Shown here: positions 1 through 11,257 of the stretch, one piece after another | Layout: each line of letters starts with the position of its first letter | How positions within the stretch are numbered: the first letter of the stretch is position 1 | Assembly (NCBI RefSeq): GCF_007744515.1 | Contig: NZ_CP036268.1 | Span: 186,001-250,000 of the forward strand | Reading direction: 5' to 3' | DNA: 64,000 nt | Source: Stratiformator vulcanicus | GTDB taxonomy: Bacteria; Planctomycetota; Planctomycetia; Planctomycetales; Planctomycetaceae | Program-made: the position numbers and the translations under genes | Notes under the pieces: generated by a model | Told to the model about the DNA's origin: nothing | Databases searched by the model: none | Seen by the model: only the letters and a program-made list of their open reading frames with translations

Positions 1-2202
1 CATGTAGGTGAATGTGAAGACCGGCCAGAACCAGTGATTGGTCTCACGATAGATGACCATTAACGTGGCAGCGCACTGGGCACACAGAGCGAAGAACACC
101 ATCACCGATAAGGCAACCGGTGCGGTGTAAACGGGGGTGCCGTCCGGATGCGTCGCGTTTCGCATCGTCGCGCGGAGACCTTCATCCTCTTCGTCGACGT
201 CGCCGCCGAGGCTGTAGATCGTGCCGAGCGTGGCGATGATGACCTCCCGCGCGGGAAAAGAGGCGAGAGCCCCGACGCCGATCTTCCAGTCCCAGCCCAG
301 CGGCCGAACGATCGGTTCGATGAGGTGACCAGCACGTCCGAGGAAACTAATTCGAATGAGGCGGGCCTCCTCTCGAGGGATCGCGGCCTGAACGGCCTCG
401 TACTCCTCAGGAATCGTATTCGAGCTCTTGGTTACCTCCGCGTAGAGCGACCAATCCTGTCCTGGAAACTGGATCCCCTTGGGACGTCGATTTTCCGAAA
501 GCATGCTTTCGGCTTGGTGGAGTGTGTTGAGCGGTCGATGATCCCCCGGGAAATATGCCAGGGCCCACACGACAATCGTCGTCGCGAAAATTAAGGTTCC
601 CGCTCTTACCACGAACGCCTTGACGCGGTCGTAAACGTTCCAGAATACGATTCGCCAGGACGGCCATTTGTAACTGGGTAGCTCCATCACGAACGGGGCC
701 GCTTCGCCTTTGAACCAGGTTTTCTTCAGTGTCCAGGCGACCGGAATCGCGACGATCAAACCCAGCGAATACATGACGAACATCACCACCGCTTGCTGAA
801 ACGTCCCTGCGACGAACAACGATGTGAGTAGAATATAGACAGGCAGCCGAGCGCTGCAGCTCATTAGGGGGGCGATGAGGATCGTCACCATCCGGTCGCG
901 ACGGTCTTCAATGACGCGGGTCGCCATCACGCCGGGAATCGCGCACGCATAGCTTGACATTAAGGGTAGAAAGCTCTTGCCCGACAGCCCCAATGGCCGC
1001 ATCAGGCGGTCCATTAAGAACGCCGCGCGAGCCATGTAGCCGCAGTCTTCCAGTAGCGCAATAAATAAGAACAGGATCGCGATTTGCGGGACGAATACGA
1101 TCACACCGCCGACGCCGGCGAGGATGCCGTCATTAATCAGGCTGCGTAATGCTCCGGGGCCCATGACCGCTTCGACCTGTTCCGCGAGCCACGCCGGTCC
1201 TGCTTCCATCAGGTCCATCAGCGGACCGGCACCCGAATAAATCGCGTAGAACACGCCGAACATTAACGCGGCAAAGGCCAACAGTCCGAAGACCCGATGC
1301 GTTAAGAACTGATCGACGCGATCGCTGAACGTCGTGTGCGTTTCGGCCGACCGCGTGACGACGCCTTCGAGCGTGTCACGGATCCATGCGTAGCGAGAGA
1401 TCGCCTCAGTGGCCGGCACCTTCACGCCGTGCTCGGCGAGTTGGCAACGCAATTCGCTTAATTTCTCGTCGAGTCCGTCGATTTTCGAACCGACGACCCG
1501 CTCCGCTTCGCCGCCGACGTCAAGCAGCAGTCGCTCGAGTAAGAAGACCGGCAGTTCGCGACCGTTTTCAGAGCAGAGCGCCCGCAGTTGCTCGACGGCC
1601 CGGTAAAACTTTTCCGGAAAGACGCGCGGCATCGGCGTCGCGTCGGCCCCGGCGGCCTCTTGAATCGCATCCTTTAATTTGTCCAAGCCTTTGCGCCGAT
1701 GGGCCTCGGTCAGCACGACCGGCACGCTGAGCTTTTCGCTCAGCAATTTGAGGTCGATCGAAATGCCGCGATCCCGCGCCGCATCGGCCATGTTCAGCAC
1801 CAGCACGATCGGTCGACCGAGGTCGCGCAGTTGGCTGAACAAGTAGAGGTTTCGCTCCAAGTTCGATGCATCGACGATACAAACGATGGCATCCAGATGC
1901 GGCACGTCGTTCTGTCGGCCGAGCAGCACATCGACGCTGACCATCTCATCGGGCGTTCGCGGCGACAGGCTGTACGTCCCCGGCAGATCGACGAGCAGTA
2001 CTTCCTGCGAACCGAATTTCGCCCGGCCGACCTTTTTCTCCACCGTGCAACCGGGAAAGTTGCCGGTCCGCACGCGGAGCCCCGACAGCGCGCTAAACAG
2101 CGTACTCTTGCCGGTGTTCGGGTTGCCGATCAGGGCGACGGTCAGATGGTCGCGCGAAGTCGACTTTGGCGTCGTTCCTGTCGAGGCGTCGGCAAGAGAC
2201 AT
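1..2202 (-). CDS. feoB: Ferrous iron transporter FeoB (C-terminus cut by window edge)
   Basis: GTP-driven inner-membrane Fe2+ permease. About 734 residues are visible from an ATG at 2202, and the frame is still open at base 1. The N-terminal G domain shows the P-loop GNPNTGKST near residue 27, a DLPG switch II and an NMAD G4 motif. The membrane part contains the family-typical stretch ACAIPGVMATRVIEDRRDR followed by APLMSCSARLPVY (Gate region). The last visible residues (CAQCAATLMVIYRETNHW) match the usual FeoB end, so only a few tens of residues should be missing. It lies 31 bp behind feoA2, and both follow the Fur-like box at 2772-2790, so iron-repressed co-transcription is likely. Identity is seen directly from the motifs; regulation is inferred. 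Confidence 0.96.
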   Translation of the reverse strand, partial: MSLADASTGTTPKSTSRDHLTVALIGNPNTGKSTLFSALSGLRVRTGNFPGCTVEKKVGRAKFGSQEVLLVDLPGTYSLSPRTPDEMVSVDVLLGRQNDVPHLDAIVCIVDASNLERNLYLFSQLRDLGRPIVLVLNMADAARDRGISIDLKLLSEKLSVPVVLTEAHRRKGLDKLKDAIQEAAGADATPMPRVFPEKFYRAVEQLRALCSENGRELPVFLLERLLLDVGGEAERVVGSKIDGLDEKLSELRCQLAEHGVKVPATEAISRYAWIRDTLEGVVTRSAETHTTFSDRVDQFLTHRVFGLLAFAALMFGVFYAIYSGAGPLMDLMEAGPAWLAEQVEAVMGPGALRSLINDGILAGVGGVIVFVPQIAILFLFIALLEDCGYMARAAFLMDRLMRPLGLSGKSFLPLMSSYACAIPGVMATRVIEDRRDRMVTILIAPLMSCSARLPVYILLTSLFVAGTFQQAVVMFVMYSLGLIVAIPVAWTLKKTWFKGEAAPFVMELPSYKWPSWRIVFWNVYDRVKAFVVRAGTLIFATTIVVWALAYFPGDHRPLNTLHQAESMLSENRRPKGIQFPGQDWSLYAEVTKSSNTIPEEYEAVQAAIPREEARLIRISFLGRAGHLIEPIVRPLGWDWKIGVGALASFPAREVIIATLGTIYSLGGDVDEEDEGLRATMRNATHPDGTPVYTAPVALSVMVFFALCAQCAATLMVIYRETNHWFWPVFTFTYM

Positions 2203-2233
2203 GAGCGGAGGGGGTGTTGGCGGGAACGCAAAT

Positions 2234-2503
2234 TCAGGATTCGGAAATCACGACGCGGTCAGCTTCGCTCGCTCGCAGGGAGAGATGGTAGCCGCGGAGC
2301 AGGAACTCGAGTGGGTCGCCCAGCGGAGCCGCCCCGCGGAAAGTCATCGACTCACCTTCGGTGATCCCCATCTCCATCAGGCGGATGGCGACGGCATCCT
2401 CCCCGCGGACCTCGACCACCGTTCCCGTCTCGCCCCGTCCGAGCTGCCTGAGCGTACGCATCGCGGAGGGGTGGTCAGGCAAAGGTGGAAGGTGACGAAT
2501 CAC
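2234..2503 (-). CDS. feoA: FeoA-family protein, second copy (feoA2)
   Basis: Small cytoplasmic SH3-like protein of the Feo ferrous-iron uptake system, thought to assist FeoB. It has 89 aa, normal for the family. Recognisable features are the early L-x2-L-x2-G-E-x-G-x-V-V pattern (RQLGRGETGTVVEV), the RLMEMGITEG turn that is the best conserved FeoA signature, and the terminal GYHLSLR-x4-DRVVI strand. Its start overlaps the end of the upstream FeoA copy by 29 bases, which argues for translational coupling. Having two FeoA proteins next to FeoB is a known arrangement in several phyla; the separate tasks of the copies are not settled. Confidence 0.92.
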   Translation of the reverse strand: MIRHLPPLPDHPSAMRTLRQLGRGETGTVVEVRGEDAVAIRLMEMGITEGESMTFRGAAPLGDPLEFLLRGYHLSLRASEADRVVISES

Positions 2504-2759
2504 GCATCGGTGCCGGTTCGCCGGGAATCAGATCGACGAGCACGGTCGTCGAAGGCTCCGGGCGGAAGCAGAGCCGATGATTGCCGTGCGCCAGGATGAG
2601 CGGCGAACCCGACTGCAATACGCGGATGATCGTGCCGCGCCGCAATCCCATCTCTTCGATCCGGTTCACCGAACCGACGTCGCCGAGAATCTCGGTGACC
2701 TGACCGGCTTCGCCGGACCGGAGCATATCGAGGGGGACGGTAGGGGCAGGACAGATCAC
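2475..2759 (-). CDS. feoA: FeoA-family protein, first copy (feoA1)
   Basis: FeoA domain of 94 aa if started at GTG 2759. Signature elements are LRSGEAGQVTEI, NRIEEMGLRRGTIIRV and the HRLCFR strand. A longer frame reaches 3023, but that would place the Fur-like box and promoter-like elements inside the gene, and the extra N-terminus is low-complexity and unlike FeoA. GTG 2759 has a GAGG ribosome-binding motif 6 bases upstream. An internal ATG at 2726 lacks a Shine-Dalgarno, and the ATG at 2773 is out of frame. First gene of feoA1-feoA2-feoB. It has a short C-terminal tail beyond the FeoA fold (EPAPMRDSSPSTFA). Confidence 0.85.
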   Translation of the reverse strand: MICPAPTVPLDMLRSGEAGQVTEILGDVGSVNRIEEMGLRRGTIIRVLQSGSPLILAHGNHRLCFRPEPSTTVLVDLIPGEPAPMRDSSPSTFA

Positions 2760-2771
2760 GTGGGCCTCGGC

Positions 2772-2790
2772 ATTGAGATTCAGTCTCAAT
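2772..2790 (-). promoter_or_regulatory. Fur-type operator upstream of feoA1
   Basis: Perfect inverted repeat ATTGAGA-TTCAG-TCTCAAT. Read as 7-1-7 it is TGAGACT-G-AATCTCA on the minus strand, close to the classical Fur half-site pattern TGAtAAT-n-ATTaTCA. It lies just downstream of a promoter-like pair and 13 bases ahead of the chosen feoA1 start. The position before an iron-uptake operon makes Fur the obvious regulator. The palindrome is seen; binding is inferred. Confidence 0.8.
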
Positions 2791-2802
2791 TGATATCGGC
2801 CA

Positions 2803-2832
2803 AGTATAGCCCGCCAATCCCCGCATTGTACA
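2803..2832 (-). promoter_or_regulatory. Candidate promoter of the feo operon
   Basis: On the minus strand, TGTACA (2827-2832) and TATACT (2803-2808) are separated by 18 bases. The implied transcription start near 2796 would put the Fur-like palindrome at about +6 to +24, a repressing position. The -35 match is only 4 of 6, so this is a candidate. Confidence 0.45.
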
Positions 2833-3030
2833 GAGGCCCCAAGAGAAAATGTCACTCCGGCGGCGGCGGCGTCGACGCGACGCTTTGTGCCTGCGGCAGC
2901 AACGGGCGGATAAGGTTTAGGAGTTTTTGCCAGAAGAGAATTGGCCGGAGTAAGAATCGCGGAAATGCAACATCTTTTCCTGATGGGACTTCCGTCGATC
3001 GGAACTGGCTTTCTCGCAGCCACTCCGCGG

Positions 3031-3930
3031 CTAGCTGGCTTTGATAAACATGCCGTCAGCGAATGCGGCGAGTTCTCCCATATCGTTGATGATCGTCGGC
3101 GGCGTTTCGCCGAATTCTCGAGCCGAACAGATCGCGTCGCCCATCAAGACGAGCCGACTTCCCTGCTCCGCAGTGAGGCGACCGACCTCCAGCAGGCGTT
3201 TTTTCACGACCTCGGGCTGCGCCTGTTTTCCGCCCATTGCCGAAACCCACACGACATCGGGCTTCACCCGCGAGATCGCGCCGTTGAGAACCGCCTCCGG
3301 CACTGACAGGCCCAGTTGCGTGCAGGTTATCCCGGCATCGGCGAAAACCGTCTCGGCCAGATAAGTCGACAGGCCATCGATCTCGTAGCCGATATCGGCC
3401 AGCAAGGCGGACGGCGCATCGGTCTTCGGTTGGACGACCAACTCCCGGAGTCGCTGCAGAGCGTGAATGCTGTTCGACTGCCCGCGGTGCAGCACGACGC
3501 ACTCTTCGCTCGGGTGCGTGCAACGGCTGCGCAGGTCTCGAAATGCCCAATGCACCGGCTCATCGCAGATCGCGGCGATCGACCGGTCGAGCAGGTGCAG
3601 GTGGCAGACGATGCCTGTCGTGGTCGGCTCGTCGCCCGATTCGAGCGCTTCGAGATACTGCGTGCGAATCTCCGCAGGATCGCTGAAATCGACGGTCGCG
3701 ATCGCCCCGAGACCGAGTGACGCCGGGTCGATCAGCTTCTGATCGTTCTCCCTGATAAAGCGAAACGCATCCCCCATGGCGATGCGTCGGTGACCCCCGG
3801 CCGTTTTCACCGCCTTGAGTTTTCCGTCGTCGATCCAGCGTTTCACCGAGGACTCGCTGGCCGAAATGGCCTTGGCGAGTTCCTTCGGACTGAAGTGCTG
3901 CGATTTTTTCTCAGGTATAGCCACGGACAT
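3031..3930 (-). CDS. HTH (MerR/excisionase-type) regulator with B12-binding-like C-terminus lacking the cobalamin histidine
   Basis: 299 aa. Residues 12-60 form a MerR/excisionase-like winged helix (FSPKELAKAI...SVKRWIDDGKLKAVKTAGGHRRI). Residues 88-165 resemble the helical cap of B12-binding sensors (YLEALESGD ... ALQRLREL), and 170-298 resemble the Rossmann B12-binding domain, as in CarH/LitR photoreceptors. The position that carries the cobalamin-ligating His in those proteins (ExH or DxHxxG) reads G-Y-E-I-D-G-L here, with Asp185. Cobalamin binding in the usual base-off/His-on mode is therefore doubtful. It lies 61 bp downstream of nrdB on the same strand, last in the ribonucleotide reductase cluster, which suggests control of DNA precursor synthesis or of a B12-linked alternative. 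Domain calls are by eye and the target is inferred. Confidence 0.75.
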   Translation of the reverse strand: MSVAIPEKKSQHFSPKELAKAISASESSVKRWIDDGKLKAVKTAGGHRRIAMGDAFRFIRENDQKLIDPASLGLGAIATVDFSDPAEIRTQYLEALESGDEPTTTGIVCHLHLLDRSIAAICDEPVHWAFRDLRSRCTHPSEECVVLHRGQSNSIHALQRLRELVVQPKTDAPSALLADIGYEIDGLSTYLAETVFADAGITCTQLGLSVPEAVLNGAISRVKPDVVWVSAMGGKQAQPEVVKKRLLEVGRLTAEQGSRLVLMGDAICSAREFGETPPTIINDMGELAAFADGMFIKAS

Positions 3931-3991
3931 GTTCGCTTGAAGAAATGCCGGGTTCCGGTGGCAGCCGGAACCCGGCGGAGATCTTCCGACG

Positions 3992-5056
3992 TCAGTCCCA
4001 GCTGAGTGTGCCCGAAGTTTGATATTCGGTCACACGGGTTTCGAAAAAGTTCTTTTCCTTCGCGAGATCGATCGTCTCGCTCATCCACGGGAACGGGTTC
4101 CCGCTGTTGTATTGCGTCGGCAGGCCCAGTCGTTCCAGTCTGCGGTCGGCAATGTGTTGGACGTAATCCTTGAAGAGATCGGCATTTAGGCCCAATACCC
4201 CGTTGGGGAGGCAGTCTTGGGCGTACTCGATCTCCAAGTCGACGGCCTCACGGACACGGGAGATTATTTGCGCCTGGAACTCTTCCGTCCACAAATGCGG
4301 GTTCTCTGACTTGATCCCGTTGATGAGATCGAGTCCGAAATTCAGGTGAATCGTCTCGTCGCGCAGGATGTACTGGAACTGCTCGGCGACGCCGGTCATC
4401 AGGTTCCGGCGGTGGAACGAGAGCATCATCACGAAGCCGCTGTAGAAGAAGATACCCTCCATGATCGCGTAGTAGCCGATCAGGTTCTTCAGGAACGCCT
4501 GAGCCGACTCGTCGGTATCGGTGATGAAATCGGGATCGAGCACCTCGCGGGTCAGCTCCATCTCGAGGTCGTCCTTCTTCGCGATGGCCGGGACTTCCCG
4601 ATACATGTTGAAGACTTCGCTCTCGTCGAGGCCGAGGCTGTCGACGATGTAGAGGAACGTGTGGGTGTGGACCGCTTCTTCGAACGCCTGCCGCAGCAGG
4701 TACTGCCGGCACTCGGCGTTGGTGACGTGCTTGAAGATCGCCAGCACGAGGTTGTTGCCCACGAGGCTCTCGGCGGTCGCGAAGAACCCGAGGTTCCGCA
4801 TGACGACCCGCCGCTCCGCGTCGGAGAGCTTATCGGAGCGCCACGTCTCGATGTCCTTGGTCATCGGGACTTCGGTCGGCATCCAGTGGTTGGCGCAACC
4901 GTTGACGTAATGCTCCCAGGCCCACTTGTACTTCAGCGGCATGAGCTGATTGACGTCGACCGAATTGCAGTTAATGAGCCGCTTCTCCGCGGCATCAAAC
5001 CGCCCGGTGTTTTCGGTGGTCAGTCCCGTTGCGTTTTCTTCCAGTACCGTGGACAT
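3992..5056 (-). CDS. nrdB: Ribonucleoside-diphosphate reductase, class Ic beta subunit
   Basis: 354 aa ferritin-like R2 subunit that generates the radical for NrdA. Metal ligands are E96, E127, H130, E200, E234 and H237. The residue matching the radical tyrosine (Y122 of E. coli) is F134 within [12 protein letters not shown]. All of these sit exactly seven residues after their counterparts in the Chlamydia trachomatis class Ic enzyme (E89, E120, H123, F127, E193, E227, H230), which uses a Mn(IV)/Fe(III) cofactor instead of a tyrosyl radical. The C-terminal tail ends in a Trp-Asp after a Tyr ([11 protein letters not shown]), fitting the docking and electron-transfer tail. Start ATG 5056. It is downstream of nrdA, separated from it by two small genes. 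Confidence 0.96.
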   Translation of the reverse strand: MSTVLEENATGLTTENTGRFDAAEKRLINCNSVDVNQLMPLKYKWAWEHYVNGCANHWMPTEVPMTKDIETWRSDKLSDAERRVVMRNLGFFATAESLVGNNLVLAIFKHVTNAECRQYLLRQAFEEAVHTHTFLYIVDSLGLDESEVFNMYREVPAIAKKDDLEMELTREVLDPDFITDTDESAQAFLKNLIGYYAIMEGIFFYSGFVMMLSFHRRNLMTGVAEQFQYILRDETIHLNFGLDLINGIKSENPHLWTEEFQAQIISRVREAVDLEIEYAQDCLPNGVLGLNADLFKDYVQHIADRRLERLGLPTQYNSGNPFPWMSETIDLAKEKNFFETRVTEYQTSGTLSWD

Positions 5057-5110
5057 AGGAGAGGATTCCTTCTCTCGGGTTGTTGTGTGAAAGCTGTTGG
5101 CTCTCGGCTG

Positions 5111-5842
5111 TCAGCTTTCGGCTTCGGTGTTGATCAGGCCGCTGCCTGATAATGGTGAGTTCGACTTTGTCTTACTGTCTTCAATTTTAGAGACGGTCGC
5201 TTGAAGGACGACGCCGTATTTTGATTGGGGGTGATCAGTTTTGGCATTCAATCGCCGGAGTGTTTCTTCGAGCGTCGGCTCGTTCACGCCGCTCATACCT
5301 TCTTCGGTGGTGAAGAACAGTTGCGTCAGTAGCCGTGATTCCCCCGCGGGAATGAAAAATGGTTCGGCAGGGATACTTGAAGACGTTCCCATCGGCTCGA
5401 TGGGAACCTCCCAACCGCTGCCCCAACCGGAGAGGCTTCCCATGCCGTGCGAACCGACCAAAGTGATGCGTGGTTTGGTTCCCGCTGTCGATGCCTCCGG
5501 CTTAAGGACGGCAAGACCGGCTCGAACGTCGCAAGACGCCCGAGGGACATCGCCGGGTGCGATAATCATCGTGGAAAGCGTTTTCGGATCGAGGTCTTCG
5601 ATCACGATCATTTCCAGTGTCAGTTCGCAGTCTTCGCTCAAGTGACCGCCGACGAAACGCACTTCGGCGCCGGGACCACTTAAAGTTTCAAATTGATCGA
5701 TTGAAAACCCACTCGGGCCCGGCAGCGGGATCTCCCGCGCCGCCAGCCCCACTGCGACGCCCGACACGAGCAGCAGCAAACCGCCGACGAGAGTCAGGAC
5801 CGGCCAACGCCGGGATCGACTTGTCGAAGGTTCCGAGCTCAT
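5111..5842 (-). CDS. Hypothetical single-pass membrane protein in the nrd cluster
   Basis: 243 aa. Basic N-terminus (SRSRRWP) then one transmembrane helix at about residues 14-36, so a membrane anchor or uncleaved signal with the rest outside the cytoplasm. The remainder is mixed alpha/beta without motifs I recognise; it has a Gly/Ser-rich patch (GSHGMGSLSGWGSGWEVP) and a Ser/Asn-rich end. It lies between the DUF559 gene and nrdB on the same strand, 54 bp ahead of nrdB, and so is probably co-transcribed. Nothing links it functionally to nucleotide reduction. A conserved planctomycete unknown is the most that can be said. Confidence 0.6.
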   Translation of the reverse strand: MSSEPSTSRSRRWPVLTLVGGLLLLVSGVAVGLAAREIPLPGPSGFSIDQFETLSGPGAEVRFVGGHLSEDCELTLEMIVIEDLDPKTLSTMIIAPGDVPRASCDVRAGLAVLKPEASTAGTKPRITLVGSHGMGSLSGWGSGWEVPIEPMGTSSSIPAEPFFIPAGESRLLTQLFFTTEEGMSGVNEPTLEETLRRLNAKTDHPQSKYGVVLQATVSKIEDSKTKSNSPLSGSGLINTEAES

Positions 5843-5970
5843 GGTTCTTAGTCCGTAATCAGTGAGTGGAGTCGCCCCGTCTTATTAGATCCCGGCTTTA
5901 AAAACCGGGCCTCCGTGCCCCACGGCCACCCTCCTGGGGCCGCACGACTCCATTCAGATTGATCCCATCT

Positions 5971-6010
5971 TCTCCCCTCTCCTCTGGGGAGAGGGGCCGG
6001 GGGTGAGGGG
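5971..6010. repeat. GC-rich hairpin repeat
   Basis: CCCCTCTCC (5974-5982) and GGAGAGGGG (5988-5996) form a perfect 9-bp stem with a 5-base loop, followed by GCCGGGGGTGAGGGG. This is a common dispersed intergenic hairpin type. It sits just 3' of the DUF559 gene (stop at 6048). Confidence 0.6.
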
Positions 6011-6047
6011 GTCTATGGGATGTTGATCAAAAGCCTCAATTTTTTTG

Positions 6048-6443
6048 CTATTTCTTATTCCGAAATCGATCGTCGATATCTCCCGGGTTCAGTCCAGCCG
6101 CCTTTGCGATTGCCAACAGCGACTCTTCAAGATTCTGCAGGACATCGTCATTAGAAATTCTCAGCATCTTATAGCCCTCGCTCTCGATCCACGACTGCCG
6201 GGCTTTGTCATATTCGCCACGGCTGTCATGGCTCGCGCCGTCGAGTTCGACGACCAGTTTTTTCGCATCGCAGTAGAAGTCGACGATGTAAGGTCCTATC
6301 GGATGTTGTCGGCGAAATTTCAGCCCGGCAAACCGACGGCCGCGAAGCCCGTTCCAGAGCACTCGCTCAGGGCCGGTCAGAGTTTGCCGCAGCTCTTTCG
6401 CACGCCTCTCGGCGAAAGCCGGTCCGTCTCCAGCAGTGTTCAT
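6048..6443 (-). CDS. DUF559 endonuclease-like protein
   Basis: 131 aa, full length for the DUF559 family (PD-(D/E)XK/very-short-patch-repair-like fold). Recognisable elements are [19 protein letters not shown] near residue 22, [16 protein letters not shown] (residues 43-58, with the Asp of the putative nuclease core), [10 protein letters not shown] (E and D of the core) and the closing helix-strand [15 protein letters not shown]559 genes are scattered through genomes and often stand alone. Here it lies between nrdA and the 243-aa membrane protein, possibly transcribed with them. Hairpin repeats flank it on both sides (5971-6010, 6484-6503), suggesting it was inserted into the nrd cluster. Nuclease activity is inferred from the family. 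Confidence 0.85.
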   Translation of the reverse strand: MNTAGDGPAFAERRAKELRQTLTGPERVLWNGLRGRRFAGLKFRRQHPIGPYIVDFYCDAKKLVVELDGASHDSRGEYDKARQSWIESEGYKMLRISNDDVLQNLEESLLAIAKAAGLNPGDIDDRFRNKK

Positions 6444-6483
6444 CGTTCGTGACGCCCCCGTATCCCCTCATCCGCCTTCGGCA

Positions 6484-6503
6484 CCTTCTCCCGAGGGAGA
6501 AGG
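6484..6503. repeat. Hairpin repeat 3' of nrdA
   Basis: CCTTCTCCC-GA-GGGAGAAGG, perfect 9-bp arms, in the 106 bp between nrdA and the DUF559 gene. A second inverted pair GAGCTG (6528-6533) / CAGCTC (6542-6547) followed by TTTT lies next to it. Similar AGCTGACAGCC-type sequence recurs at about 5097-5117, so these are dispersed repeats. Confidence 0.5.
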
Positions 6504-6549
6504 CCCGCTGTTGGAACTCTTCACTGAGAGCTGACAGCCGACAGCTCTT

Positions 6550-9414
<2,865 letters not shown>

Positions 9415-9936
9415 CGCTCGATTCCTTCCGTCGCTTCTGCTGAAGGTCTGATGGGTTTTGTGTGCGCAGCAATTAGGTCATTGGAACACGGGACATCCCG
9501 TGAAAATTTGATGAAGTCATTTCGCTCGGGACGTGACGGCCCCCGGATGAGAGCAATGGCCGGGCCGGCTCACGGAGCGCGACTGGGGATGCTCTTTCGT
9601 TGCCTGAGAACCCGACAGTCGGCGGCGTGCCGAAGCGGGCGGGTGAGCTTAGGCTGGCGGGCGTGAAGCAGGCATCCCGCGAGAATTGTTCCGTTGGTCG
9701 CGTCCATGTCGTCCTCGGAAGTGGGGCCGGTCGGGCCTGGTCCTGTCTTGGTGATGGTGAACGCCGAGTGACGGATGTTCCCACAATCTGTTGTGGTCGC
9801 AGCCGGCCCGCCGAACAACCTGTTGCCCCCGGAAAACACTGGCTCCGGGCGATTGCCGCCCTGCCAACGGCGTAGGCGACATCAGGTTGTCCATCAATCA
9901 AGAGGCCCAATATAATGTGGTTTACCATTGCGTCAA
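9415..9936 (-). promoter_or_regulatory. Promoter and long leader of the nrd cluster
   Basis: On the minus strand TTGACG (9931-9936) and TATATT (9909-9914) are 16 bases apart, a good sigma-70-like match. This would start transcription near 9905 and leave a leader of about 490 nt before nrdA. Several short inverted pairs are visible in it, for example CCACAA-cagA-TTGTGG on the minus strand. The reading frames here have no protein-like composition. I do not recognise a named riboswitch. Confidence 0.45.
9487..9502 (-). promoter_or_regulatory. Palindrome ahead of nrdA
   Basis: Perfect inverted repeat CACGGGA-CA-TCCCGTG, 73 bases upstream of the nrdA start codon, inside the long leader. It could be an operator or an RNA hairpin in the 5' UTR. 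It does not match the NrdR-box consensus. Confidence 0.4.
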
Positions 9937-10281
9937 CACCAGATGGGGCGGGTTTTCTTCATAAATCGATATTCGCTTTTTCACGAAAAGCTCACGATTT
10001 GGCATCGTCTTCGCTACGTGAAATAGGGGATTGACAACTCGGAATCGCTTGATCCGCCAATACCAGATATAGATCGGCTGGTATAATCGGCCCGCCTCAA
10101 GAATGATACGGGTGTACCGTATCTTTGGCCAAGCTTCCAGCAAATTCGGACCGAATTTTCTGGTCGCGCAGGCGAGGTGATTTGCGGGAGATACGCTCAG
10201 GCCGAAGACCGCATCGGAGCATGATGCGGCGGCTAAAGCGGCATTTGCCGATGTTCGCTCGGAGCGAAAGCACGCACTCGA
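9937..10281. other. Gap between nrdA promoter and pyrH 3' end
   Basis: About 345 bases, noticeably AT-richer than the flanking genes. A TATAAT occurs on the plus strand at 10082, but no plus-strand gene follows. Short frames on the minus strand (up to 73 codons) have no recognisable product. No confident RNA gene or terminator seen. Confidence 0.4.
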
Positions 10282-11031
10282 TCAAGCGTTGCTTGAGATT
10301 TGCGTTGCGGGGAGGACCCGCGTACCGATTCGTTCGCCGGCGACGGCGCGAGCGATGTTGCCCGGCTTTTGGTAGTTGAAAACGACGATCGGGATTTCGG
10401 CTTCCTGGCAGTGGTGAATGGCCGTGACGTCCATCACCTTCAGATTTTGCGACAGGACATCGGCGTAAGAGATTTCCGAGTACAGCACCGCGTGCGGGTT
10501 CTTGAGCGGATCTTCGCTGTAAACGCCATCGACCTTGGTGGCCTTCAGGACGACATCGGCTTCAATCTCTCGGGCTCCCAGAGCCGCGGCGGTGTCGGTC
10601 GTCACAAAGGGGCGCCCGGTGCCGGCGGCGAGGATGACGACGCGGCCTTTTTCCAAATGCCGGTCACAGCGACGTCGGATAAAGGGTTCGGCCACGGAGT
10701 CCATCGGGATGGACGATTGCAGCCGCGTCGGAACGTCGACGCTTTCGAGGGCATCCTGCAGGGCGAGCCCGTTGATGACCGTCGCCAGCATCCCCATGTA
10801 GTGGGCCGTCGGTTGTTTGATGCCGCGACTGACATCGGCGAACTGTTTGCCGCGCAAAATATTCCCACCGCCGCACACAATCGCCAGTTCGACGCCCTGC
10901 TCGGTCACGGCTTTGATTTGATCGACGAGTACGCCGATCTCGGCCATGCTGAGGCCCGATTCGCCACTGCGGCAGAAGCATTCGCCGCTGACTTTGAGCA
11001 GCACGCGTTTGTAGGGAGCAGATTGAGCCAT
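10282..11031 (-). CDS. pyrH: UMP kinase (uridylate kinase)
   Basis: Phosphorylates UMP to UDP in pyrimidine nucleotide synthesis; bacterial hexameric amino-acid-kinase-fold enzyme. From ATG 11031 it is 249 aa, the usual length. Motifs are [11 protein letters not shown] at the start, [11 protein letters not shown] (phosphate-binding Gly loop), the [11 protein letters not shown] segment, [19 protein letters not shown] and [15 protein letters not shown] longer frame begins at 11100, but its extra 23 residues are Arg/Ser-rich and unlike the family. It is not flanked by rpsB, tsf or frr as in many bacteria. UDP also feeds the neighbouring reductase pathway, but no shared transcript is implied. Confidence 0.95.
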   Translation of the reverse strand: MAQSAPYKRVLLKVSGECFCRSGESGLSMAEIGVLVDQIKAVTEQGVELAIVCGGGNILRGKQFADVSRGIKQPTAHYMGMLATVINGLALQDALESVDVPTRLQSSIPMDSVAEPFIRRRCDRHLEKGRVVILAAGTGRPFVTTDTAAALGAREIEADVVLKATKVDGVYSEDPLKNPHAVLYSEISYADVLSQNLKVMDVTAIHHCQEAEIPIVVFNYQKPGNIARAVAGERIGTRVLPATQISSNA

Positions 11032-11139
11032 CGGTTCCGTTCGATCAGCACATCGGTTCGGGGATGTGCGAGTTATCGGCCACTCACTCCGCGAGTGCAA
11101 TCGTGAGGCGACTCGGAGCGGCGTTTATCGATCGAGGGT

Positions 11140-11246
11140 GGCCGTATTTCTTGCGAAACGGCGATCGTGGGCGGGGTGGAGAGTGATGGAACGAGCGGGA
11201 TCTCAATGCGCGCTCGGTCCGCGGTTCTTTCGAACGCGGGGCTTGT
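11140..11246. repeat. Intergenic palindromic repeat, family B (degenerate left end)
   Basis: The left part (TTTCTTGCGAAACGG...) resembles CTTCCTGAGAAACGG of the copy at 40808. The right part CGCTCGGTCCGCGGTTCTTT...CGGGGCTTGT resembles the copies at 30699-30942. It lies 12 bases 3' of the stop of the 440-aa gene (11258). Confidence 0.6.
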
Positions 11247-11257
11247 GGGGCGTTTAA

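Noticed and set aside
9473-9928. 151-codon minus-strand frame upstream of nrdA
   Set aside because: Starts inside the best promoter-like element, is rich in Arg/Pro/Ser and has no recognisable domain; more likely untranslated leader.
9415-9936. Cobalamin riboswitch or NrdR boxes in the nrd leader
   Set aside because: A GCCAGTG string resembles but does not match the cobalamin-riboswitch core, and no pair of NrdR-type boxes was found.
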